Positions 9,591 to 19,900 of a stretch of 64,000 nt of DNA are shown here, in pieces. The position numbers and the translations under genes were made by a program. The stretch lies in assembly GCA_009746045.1 (NCBI GenBank), contig RPFO01000027.1, forward strand, positions 1,636,696 through 1,700,695, read 5' to 3'. The notes below the pieces were generated by a model that saw only the letters and a program-made list of their open reading frames with translations, ran no database searches and had not been told where the DNA came from. How positions within the stretch are numbered: position 1 is the first letter of the stretch; each line of letters starts with the position of its first letter. This DNA comes from Mesostigma viride. Lineage: Eukaryota > Streptophyta > Mesostigmatophyceae > Mesostigmatales > Mesostigmataceae.

Positions 9591-11349
9591 ATGTCACAAC
9601 GTGGCCGAAAGGGTGCATCCACCGCTGACGGCCGGTGGGTGAAATCGATGGACGCATTTCCGAAGAAGCCAGCCGCGGGCCACACCCATGGCGCGGGCGG
9701 GGGCGCGGGCGGGGGGGGGCGGGGGAGAAGGCGCGGGTGCGGGCGCGGGCGCCACCCAAGACGCGGGCGCGGGCGCGGGCCCGGGCGGGGGCGGGGGCGG
9801 GGGCGCAGGCGCCGGCGCGGGTGCGGGCGCGGGCGCCACCCAAGGCGCGCGCGCGGGCGCGGGCGGGGGTGGGGGCGCAGGCGCCGGCGCGGGTGCGGGC
9901 GCGGGCGCCACCGCCGACTTGGATGATGAGCCAGCAACCGAAGCCGAGAGGGAGAGGCACCGCTCTTCGAAGGTGTTCGATCTCGAAGTGTTTTGGGGCC
10001 CGGATATGACCGTGTATGTCCGCTGGCGCCTAGCCGCATCGGAGACGTTGGTAAATGCACCGGTGAACAAGTGGCAGCCCACAGGGCCTAATGGCGAGGC
10101 TTGTGACGGGGTCACGCCCATTGGGTACACCCCGCAGGGAGATCCTGTCTATGGGTGCCTCCTCATAGAGCGTGGCAAGGCCCCCAAAGGAAGTCCTGGT
10201 CTAGTGCCGCTTTTTGAATGGGACGAGGGCGGTGCCAGGAGATGTACCTGCGCTAGCCTTCACAGCCTTTTTCCTGACATCGTCGCCGCTGAGAAGCAGC
10301 AGTTGCTGGACGGATGGATTGAGCAGGTGCCAAAGTCCGTGGAGGATGTGCGTGCCAACAACGAGAATCTGTTCGACATCATGGAGCAAAAGCTCAAAGA
10401 GAAGCGTGAACTGCAAGCGAACAAGGCGGTACCCTTACCGCTGCGATCTGCAGGCGACCAGTCGGTTGCGCGGGCAACACGAGCACTGAGGCTGCCCATA
10501 AAACAAGTAATCTCACACGTCGCTTGCCCTGCCCGCGAGATTCAAGCGCAGATCAACCGCGCATGTGCGCCCGCTGCGCGAGGGAGCACATCAACGGCAA
10601 CGCCCGCTTTGCGCACACTGATTTCCGGCAGGCACACCTTCAAGGTGAATGGAAGCCTCATACGACGCAGCGACCTACTCGTTGTTAAGCGGCCAGCCGT
10701 CACCTGCGGGCAGGGAATGCCGTGGGCACCACACATGCTGGTGAAGGTCCTTGATCTGGAAGGCGATCGCACGGAGCGTGACAGCATTGTCGCCTCTCCT
10801 TACTACGCACCGTCGTGGACGGGCCAGTTTTCTAGAGTGACATTAGGTGGCGGCAGCGCAGGGATGACGGTCCCCATTTCTGATGTACACCTGCAGCACT
10901 GGACAGTGGGCGGTACGGCAGAGGTGCACCAGCCTGAGCTGATCAGTACCGGCAAACTGTCAGCTGCCACGGTGGCGGCGTTGAAAGAGCACCCGCAGAT
11001 TGACTTTGAGCATTACAAGACTGCCACCGCCGCCAGGGCAGCAGCAAAGGATGACTGCAATGCCTACTTTGCCGAGCATGGAGCACGTGCGCTTATCGGG
11101 ATGCGCCTGTGTGCCCTGTTTCCGGGGATAGCGAGGAAGAGGGAGCGCTTCCATGGCTGGGTCACTAAGGTTCAGGAAAGGGGAGGTCACCTGCTCATCA
11201 AGGCGATGTGGGCTGATGGGCAGTATGAGGACTATCATGCCCTGGCGGAGGTGACGCAGTTCGTGTGCGGCTGCCCACACCCAGTCGAGGCATTTGGCCG
11301 CGCTCGCTTCTTTCCACAGGAGCTAGGCTGGCACCGTGAACGCAGGTGA
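9591..11349 (+). CDS. Unrecognised large protein with Gly/Ala-rich N-terminus and a possible Tudor-like C-terminal segment
   Basis: The open frame from 9688 gives 553 residues. A better N-terminus (MSQRGRKGASTADGRWVKSM) starts at 9591 in another frame and would join it if the nine-G run at 9711-9719 carries a one-base error. A (GGGCGC)n tract encodes ~70 Gly/Ala residues. Then come FDLEVFWGPDMTVYVRWRLA, WQPTGPNGEACDGVTPIGY, a Lys/Glu-rich probable coiled coil (NLFDIMEQKLKEKRELQ), a Pro/Ala linker, FKVNGSLIRRSDLLVVKRPA, and near the end IGMRLCALFPGI, FHGWV and MWADGQYEDYHALAEV. This last stretch has the spacing of a Tudor/PTM-like barrel (G..V..F, F.G.V, DG..E). Balanced, varied composition outside the repeat argues for real coding. 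Family unknown; host gene or transposon ORF are both possible. Confidence 0.5.
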
Positions 11350-11578
11350 TGGCACCCACATAGACGATGCCGTCCCTGCTGTGCACAGTGACAGTGAAGG
11401 CGGGGAGGAGGAGGAAGAGGGAGAGAAAGAGGGGGAGAAAGAGGGGGAGGAGGAGGGAGGAGGAGGGAGAGGGGGAGGGAGAGGGGAGGGAGAATGGGAG
11501 GGGGAGGGGGAGGAGGAAGAGGGAGAGGGAGAGGGAGAGGAGGATGCGGAATGGGAGCCGGGGATGACTGGTAGATGA
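11336..11578 (+). CDS. Acidic Glu/Gly-rich ORF, possible frame-shifted tail of the preceding gene
   Basis: Overlaps the end of the preceding ORF in another frame. It reads MNAGDGTHIDDAVPAVHSDS and then a Glu/Gly run from a (GAGGGG)-type purine tract (about 11400-11545). It may be an acidic tail joined by an indel or splice, or simply a translated microsatellite. Bases 11580-12006 show nothing I can assign. Confidence 0.25.
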   Translation: MNAGDGTHIDDAVPAVHSDSEGGEEEEEGEKEGEKEGEEEGGGGRGGGRGEGEWEGEGEEEEGEGEGEEDAEWEPGMTGR

Positions 11579-12006
11579 GACGGTGCCATCTACCGGCGCA
11601 TGGAATGAAGTGGTAGACAAGTTTACTCATGGTTGTCGGCAAGTAGAGCATGCACGCCTGGCCTAGCTGAATTTAAATCAATGAGTTGAGTTTGGAGAGG
11701 CTGCATTTTGCTTGGATGAAGAATGTGTTAGCATGGCCAAACTTTTATGGCTTGTAGCCAAATCCTCTTGGGGTATGTGCACAGTGTACTAGCGGTGTTG
11801 TGCAATTGCGAGGATTCCTGTCTTGTAGCGATGTGGCCTCTCACCCTGCAGCCTGGTAGATGTGTTGGCATGCAGCCACCCATCATTGGTCATCCGATCT
11901 GGTGTGATTTGCATTTGCACACCTTGTATTAAGGCCATGATATGATGATGTCTTGTTATTTTTAATGTGTATATGCGAAAAGAGGCATAATATGCTTGTA
12001 TATAGT

Positions 12007-12780
12007 GCTAGCAAATGTCACTACCTTTACCTATGCCTGACCTTACAAGTTGAGGATGGTCTAATGTAGTGGCAAACAGGTTATTTACAACAATTCACAG
12101 TTTTCTGACATAGTTTGAGGCAACTATACTTACCAAAATGCTTGAAAAAGGCAAAAATTGCACCATTTATGCTAGCAAACGTCACTATTTTGAGATCAAA
12201 CTGGGCCCAAACTTGGCCCATGGTCTAATCTAGTGGTGTTTAGGTTGCTTCCAACATTTCATAGCTTTCTGACATAGTTTGATATTGTTTAGTAGCTTAC
12301 ACTGAGCAAAATGCTTGAAAATGGCAAAAAATGCACCATTTATGCTAGCAAACGTCACTATTTTGACGTCAGACTGAGCCCAAACTTGGCCCATGGTCTA
12401 ATCTAGTGGTGTTTAGGTTGCTTCCAATATTTCATAGCTTTATGACGTAGTTTGATATTGTTTAGTAGCTTACACTGAGCAAAATGCTTGAAAATGGCAA
12501 AAAATGCAGTATTTATGCTAGCAAACGTCACTATTTTCAGAGTTCAGATTGACCCCAAACTTTGTGCATGGTCTATTCTAGTGGTAACTAGGTTGCTTGC
12601 AAATATCCATGATGGTTTTACGTGATTTAGTACTGTTTCCTATTTATTACTATTTAATTTAACAAAAAATGACAAAAATGTACCTTTATTGCTAGCAAAT
12701 GTCACCAAGATGACGTCCGATCGATACCAAACTTTGTACGAGGTCTATTTTGGTTGCAAACATCATGCATGACAATTTTC
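12007..12780. repeat. 173-bp tandem satellite-like array, about 4.5 units
   Basis: The word GCTAGCAAA.GTCAC recurs at 12007, 12171, 12344, 12517 and 12691 (spacings 164, 173, 173, 174). Units share AACTTGGCCCATGGTCTA, TAGTGG and AAAATGCTTGAAAA blocks. Central units are close to identical and outer units diverged, as expected for unequal exchange. Confidence 0.85.
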
Positions 12781-12839
12781 AGCATAAAAAGACAAACTTC
12801 GGTACGAAGTACATTTTGCGTGCTGGAGTACATTCTTAA

Positions 12840-14576
12840 CCCGTGTTTTTTTAATTAGAACGCGATATATAGCGTTGTAAGCTTTTTTTAGAACGCGTAT
12901 AGCACCTAAGGAAAATTTTTTTTCATGGTCATGTATATACTTTCCTGAAAGCCCATAAATCAAAGGATTTTTTGAGCTACTCAGACCTACAAAATGCTTA
13001 TTCATTAGAGAGATACACTGGTTTGAATACAGGGGGGTCTGACCATGACCGCGATTTCTTGACCCTAGGTCACAAGTCATGTGCTTATTCACAAATGGTT
13101 CATGAAAAAAATCTGGCTTCTTGCACGAGCTATGGGCAACATATGCAGGCTCTGTGAAACAAAACTCAGGCCCATTGGGCCACTGGAGCTATTTTTCATT
13201 AGCATCACAATTACAACGCAGTACAACGCAGTGGGAAAAATGAGAGCCCTTCACAACATGACGCAACGACATGAGCCCCATAAACGGGGCCATAGTGAGC
13301 TTGGAGGGTCAAAACGTTGAAAATAGGTGTTGTATAAGTTATACAGCATCAAACATGCATCAAACATCATGACTGGATGACCTAATATGACTGAATCAGG
13401 CAGCCATAGCCAAAGCATCATCCACTTTCACAACGTGTTGAGCACATGCCTCGTGGGAACGGAGGTGCTGGGTTTTCATTCCATAACGCGTGCAATACTG
13501 AAAGAAAGAGGCACGTGTAATGCAAGGCTTGGATAGGTTGAGTGATCCATGAGCTTACATGCAGGCAAAGATGACGCTGGAATGCATGCTAGCAAATGGT
13601 GGCAAGATGCTAACAACACATGATTATACACCATGATTATGGGCACCTAGCTGGTCTTCTTGCACAATCAACGCAGTATAAACCATCAACATCCAATCCC
13701 CACGATATATGCACGGCTTGACGACGTATACAGCACCTAAATACTGCACAACTGCAACCTGCTATGGCTGACATGCAAGCAACGTCGAGTAGGATGGCGG
13801 TCTTAGAGAGGCTGGGCAGAGGTCGGTAGAAATAAGTGGAAAACTGGCAGAAACTAGGTAGAAACACGATATACTTACGCCTGCAAGCACTATTGAGCCG
13901 GTGGCAGAGGCCATTTCCAGGAAAATACAGCATACCGTAGCAATAGCCACGGTCACGCCTTACGCTATTTGCAGGCACCATCATGCCCGGCGCTACCCAA
14001 TACAAGTCTGCACAATTCTCGGTTTAGCCGAGAGTCCGGACGTTCGGAATGAATAAACATGTGTTAAGAAGTCGAAACACCATGGAAATACCAAGCATGG
14101 TGCCGCAGCAGACCCGAGTCTTGACGTAATAATATGTATGCCGGTTTCCAGGGTTTCCGCATGAAAGTTGGGTGAGAAACTGGAAAAAACTACGTTTCCT
14201 TTGCCCCAGTACCTCAACAAACTCGTAGAAACCTAATAATCAACCTTTGAACGCATCATCATGGTCGTGCCACCCAACAGCCACTGAAATTCGCGCGAAA
14301 ACTGGCGAGATCTACCTGCCGCCATCGCCGTCGTCTTCACCTTCGTCCCGCGAAAATGCCTGATTTCAGTGGTACATATTTGTTTGCAGCTGTCACAAAA
14401 AAAATACCAAAAATACCAGGATTTTTTCTTGAATTCTATGAGATGTTTCTGACCTATCTTGAAAGTTTCAGACCAAAAATCGCATGTTTAATAGGTTTGC
14501 CACGTGTCAGATTACAACGCGATACATCGCGTTCTAACCCTACAACGCGATGTATCGCGTTGTAAAAAAACACGGG
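12840..14576. mobile_element. TTAA-flanked non-autonomous DNA element (piggyBac-like), 1737 bp
   Basis: Flanked by TTAA on both sides (12836-12839 and 14577-14580). Ends are CCCGTGTTTTTTTA and its reverse complement: a 14-bp exact terminal inverted repeat, extended imperfectly by AACGCGATAnATnGCGTTGTA. Subterminal hairpins have 10-bp stems (ACAACGCGAT / ATCGCGTTGT). No transposase ORF lies inside; internal ORFs are short and unrecognised. TTAA duplication with CCC...GGG ends is the hallmark of the piggyBac superfamily. A related unoccupied sequence is at 4515-4551. Confidence 0.75.
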
Positions 14577-14659
14577 TTAATGGCTGGTAGGGGTGGCAGA
14601 ACGGTCATGACTAAACCCTTGCACGCAGGCGTGACGCCATTGGTGTAGAACCCAGTCGC

Positions 14660-15660
14660 CGGTTATGATGGGCTTGCGTGGAGCAGACTGTCATCAATGC
14701 ATGCCACGCCGTTGGTATCACACTGATAAGGTTTTGCCAAGCTTGCAAGGAGGGCATGTGTCGGACCCATGTGTGCTGACCTCGACGTCGTAGCTGAGCC
14801 GACGATACTGAGCGCCGTGCCCCAGGTAGATGTCCAGCACCTTGACAATCGGCGGTGATGCGCGCAGGAAGCCATCGTAAGGGTTGTGTCAGTGGAGAGT
14901 GCCGAGGGGCTTGTCAGTAGCGTTAGTGATGAAGTCATTAAAAAAGAGAGGCTGCCGTGCCACCTCCCCTCTAGTAGTAGGAAAGACCAGGCGACCTGGC
15001 TTGAGCTTATTGTAACCCGTCCATATGCGCTGCCAATACCAAGGGAGTCCTTTGTACGAAATAAGGGTGCAACCCAGTATTCCTCCCCCATGTTGCCACG
15101 AGGTGCCGCTAGCATGGGTAGAAAGAGAGGCCAGCGTTTCACGAGCAAGCATGCAGCCAGGGTGTGTGTTGACTCCCATAAAAACATATATCACTTGTTT
15201 AGCATATAGCGACCACAAACGCCATTGTATGTTGCGGTGGAGCCCAAGTCCTCCGTGCACCCATGACATGAAGGACATCTCTTTGTTGATCCATCCGTGT
15301 GCCGTGCGTTTCTGTTTCCAAACAAAATTGCTGCCAATGCGTTGGATGAGCTGCATGGTGGCATCATTTGGTGGGTGTGCTTGGCAATAGTATAGAACCT
15401 TAGTTAGAGAACAAAAGTTAGTTGACGATCAGGGTTCGTCCGCGTAGGCTCATTCGGTCGGTGGACGGCCCCCCAGCGCCCTGCTGTAGTGAGGAGAACG
15501 CCTGCAAGTTTGCCCACGTGGTTGGTTTCATCATACATGAACGAACGTTGTTCAGCCGCCAAGCGTCCCTCGGGCGTGCAGCCGATGGGACAATTATGCA
15601 GAAGGTGGTGTTCCCCTCGCTCACTTGACCCAGGTCACAGCCAGCGGGTTGGGGACTAGT
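14660..15660 (-). pseudogene. L1-type LINE ORF2 C-terminal fragment, frame-shifted
   Basis: On the minus strand 15356-14889 reads MQLIQRIGSNFVWKQKRTAH, then INKEMSFMSWVHGGLGLHRN and QWRLWSLYAKQVIYVFMG. This is the typical segment after the reverse transcriptase in plant/algal L1 LINEs (F.W...., ..GGLGL.N, N..L..KQ..). Upstream, MSLRGRTLIVNQL at about 15460-15415 fits the 'L.GR..L....L' segment but is in another frame, so the copy is broken near 15400. It is truncated at both ends and abuts the TTAA element on the left and a (TTG)n array on the right. Confidence 0.6.
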
Positions 15661-15744
15661 GGGGAGCGTGGGGTGCTGGCCGGGTTTTCCGATGTGCAGT
15701 CCCGTGGGAATAAGCGCATTGCATGGGCAGCAGAGATTATCCTA

Positions 15745-16182
<438 letters not shown>

Positions 16183-16951
16183 TTTTGTTGCCCACGCCAT
16201 TATATATCCAATTATGGACCAGATAAAAAATATAATATAAATATAAATATAATAAGTATAAGCTGGTTGTCTCCTTGATAAATATAAATATAATAAGTAT
16301 AAGCTAATCCCCAGTTAAGTTTGTTGTTGATTCCCACGCCGCTCATAAGATTCTAGAGTGGCCGAGGTCCGTATGGTATATTTAGTATATCCAATGGTAC
16401 TAAGGTACCTCAGATTATTTACGAGTAGAAGTGCTGTCAGAACCACAATTCTAAGTTCTGGTCAGTTCAGTTTCGTGGCCAAGTGGTGGCCAGATGGGCA
16501 AGAATTGCTTGCTGGCAGCAGCTGGATCCATGGTTCGTAGTTGTTGATTCCGGATTCCTCGTTCGGACGAGGGAAGAGGCCCTCCTCGGTTTGGGGGAAC
16601 TCTCACAGCAGCCATGAACGAAGGACTCGTGGCCTCGTGCACTGTCAGCGTGGCCTGGGCTAGCGCCAACAAAGATTAGCCGGGCGCGTTTTTTTCCTCG
16701 ACGGATGCGCTTCGAATTCCCCAGGCAAACAGCATTTTCATCGCTTTTCTTACACCATGTTCTTCGCCCCGGTAGTGCGGTAGGCTCGCGGGGTGGCTGA
16801 CTGTGGGAAACATCGGCAATAATTCGTGACATGGGCGCGGCCAAGTGAATGCCGCCACCGGCTGTTGCCGCAGTCCCCTTTCAGGCTTTACCTCGCCGTC
16901 GACGCCCTAGGAGCTTGATTCGTTTTGTTGATTGATAGGGGGCTCTGCGTC
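16183..16951. other. 5' flank of the PPP4R2-like gene
   Basis: AT-rich repeats 16220-16310 (two copies of AAATATAAATATAATAAGTA flanking GCTGGTTGTCTCCTTGAT; the latter 18-mer also occurs at ~4425). The remainder is mixed sequence with no ORF I can support. It must hold the promoter of the downstream gene; no TATA box or other element is convincing. Confidence 0.4.
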
Positions 16952-19900
16952 ATGTCCGGAGCGGGAAACGCGGATGTCGCGGCAGGGCAAGTGGAAGGCG
17001 AGCGCGTGCTGCAAGATTTTGCGGAGTAAGTGCACAGAAGAACGATTCGTCTAGAAATGAAAGAGGCGGTTGCTAGTTCTGAAGTCTCTCAAATAGTGTA
17101 AATTCAGGCTCGGGAGAGCCTTTTCGTTTCTGGCAAACGCGTCGTGAAAATGTAGACCTGCAGGGCCGTCTGTGTGATGTTGCTTAGCGCTCGTACGCAG
17201 AGCGTTTCTGTGATGTTTTGGGCTGCCACGCAGGTTCCCCCTGACTGCAAGATTTCGCTTTCTTACAAGGGTTTCGATTATTGTTTTGTCGGAATTTGGG
17301 AACTTCTTTGAATGGCAGGCTGCCGCTCGACAGGCAGCAGGAGCTGGGGCCGAGGGAGCTGGCCGTTATAAAGTGGACCGCAGCCACCGGGGAACTGTGG
17401 TAAGCATGCTCCACGCGTTTCCCGCAGAGCTACGGATGCAGCCGCAGAAAACTGGTTACCCCGTTTTATGGTGGAATACTGACATTGCGAAGAGTATAAC
17501 ATCAACACGGAGTGCCCACCAGGGAGTGCCAATCAGCACCACCTAAGCTCACCTGAGTCCACGTTGGAATAGTGCTAGCCACTTCAATTGACCTCTAGCC
17601 TAAGAATATTTAGTTTTGGATCATGGGCGGATCATTATCAACGTCTTTCGACGCGGGATAGCTGGAGTTTCGCTGCCATGTTTCATCCAAGCTTTTTGCT
17701 GTGCCGCCTTGTCATCAGCTCTTGTCTGTTGTTTGGTTGTCTTTCTGGTAGACGTGCTTTAGCCACACGCCCGTGCCTTCGTAAAGCCTTGCTGGGGCTC
17801 GGAATCTTTTTGCTGTACAATGCTGCCTACAACCTTGTCGCAGAATTGGTACATTTTACGATTTGAAGTGGCGGCCTAAAGTGTTGCTAAATTTGGATTT
17901 TAGGATATCTGTAGATTGGCCCGCGAGCAGCATGGTGCTCAAAGAACGTGGTGGCATGCTAGCGACACAGGGACACTTCGGCTTCAACTAAGGGAAGGGT
18001 AGGATTGTGAAAATGTTGCAGCATGCTTCTCAAAGAATGTGGTGGCAGGCGAACCGGGACGTTGCCTGGCAACATTTGCTCAGCAAACAGTTTTTGGAAA
18101 GGATAAGGACTCTGTTTTTCTGTCTTCTTCTTTAAGATACCTGCTGTCTTTTGGCTGTTTTGCCGGACGGCGGTTTGCAGTGGACGCAGCACAGTAGCAT
18201 GCTAGGAGACTTGTAGCACTGGAGTGTGGTCTGGTGCTGTACTTGCGACATGTTTGGAGTGCTGGTTGTGTTTTGGTACTTGGGAGCGGGCAGGGCAGGG
18301 CATGTGTGCGGACTGTCCTTTGTGCAGGAGGCCTTTGTGCGCACTGTCCTTTGTGCAAGAGGCCTTTCTTGTAAGGGGGAAGAGTATAAAAAATTACCGT
18401 TTGAAATTTCTTTGAAGTGCGCAAGAAGGTCATAAATCTAGTCTGGAACAATTTGTTTGGGGGTTTGCTTCAAAATTCTATGCGCTGTTTGTGTTGCGTT
18501 TCGATTTTGGGGGGATTCATGAGTGCACCATGCACTTGTCAAAGTGTCAATCGACGAATGGCCATTTGCTCAGTTTGCCTGCTGTTATGTACTGCTCTTC
18601 GACCCTCCGTTGCTCACAGCTCTCCTTTGGAAATGACATTTTTTTGGCCAAAATAGTGTGTTTAAAATTTTGCATTATGAAATTCCTTCTATTTGGAAAA
18701 CCTCCCTTTTTGCAGGAGGAACTGGCCTACATTTCGGCGGCTGTTAGCAATTCAGATGGACAAGGTAAATGCACCCATGACTAGGATTGACGAGCGCAAG
18801 TTCCCAGTCTGAATGGGTTGAACGGATTATTAGACGATTTTTCCAGTGGCACTGTCGCTTGCTTATCTGCCATGTAAGTTTTCCGGCTTATGCTCCATCC
18901 ACTGACTTACCTCTCCATTATTGGACCTCACATTCCCTATGCCTGTTTCCTAGTTCGGTTCCTCAAAGATATTGGATGTGCTGTCGGGCTTATATGGTAT
19001 AACACTTGTATATGGGAAATGGGTGAGTGGCTGTGTTTCGTTTGGTGTCAGCAGGTACATACTCCTTCCCTCCCTCCCTCCGTCCCTCCCCCTCTTTCCT
19101 TTATTCATTCATTTCATTAATCGTTTTGTTCGCTCATTCACTCACTCACTCACTCGCTCGCTCACTCACTCACTCACTCACTCACTCACTCACTCACTCA
19201 CTCACTCACTCACTCACTCACTCACTCACTCACTCACTCACTCACTCACTCACTCACTCACTCACTCACTCACTCACTCACTCACTCACTCACTCACTCA
19301 CTCACTCACTCACTCACTCACTCACTCACTCACTCACTCACTCACTCACTCACTCACTCACCCACCCACCCACCCACTCACTCCCTCGCTCACTCGCTCA
19401 TTTATTCACCCACCCACCCACCCACCCACCCACCCACCCACCCACCCACCACCCACCACCCACCCACCCACCCACCCACCCACCCACCCACCCACCCACC
19501 CACCCACCCACCCACCCACCCACCCACCCACCCACCCACCCACCCACCCACCCACGCCAAGCCACCCCGTCCTCTCCCTCCCTCCCTCCCTTCCTCCCTC
19601 CCTCCCTCCCTCCTCCCTCCCTCCCTCCTCCCTCCCTCCTCCCTCCCTCCCTCCCTCCCTCCCTCCCTCCCTCCCTCCCTCCCTCCCTCCCTCCCTCCCT
19701 CCCTCCCTCCCTCCCTCCCTCCCTCCCTCCTCCCTCCCTCCCTCCCTCCCTCCCTCCCTCCCTCCTCCCTCCCTCCCTCCCTCCCTCCCTCCCTCCCTCC
19801 CTCCCTCCCTCCCTCCCTCCCTCCCTCCCTCCCTCCCTCCCTCCCTCCCTCCCTCCCTCCCTCCCTCCCTCCCTCCCTCCCTCCCTCCCTCCTCCTCCCT

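Noticed and set aside
9541-10130. Minus-strand Pro/Ala/Arg ORFs opposite the unknown gene
   Set aside because: Shadow translations of the GC-rich Gly/Ala tract.
18788-19021. Two coding-like stretches in PPP4R2 intron 3 ([16 protein letters not shown] and [19 protein letters not shown]) with plausible splice sites
   Set aside because: They would be in phase, but skipping them gives [16 protein letters not shown], which matches the family's continuous KL..VL.EF helix, so they are probably intronic.
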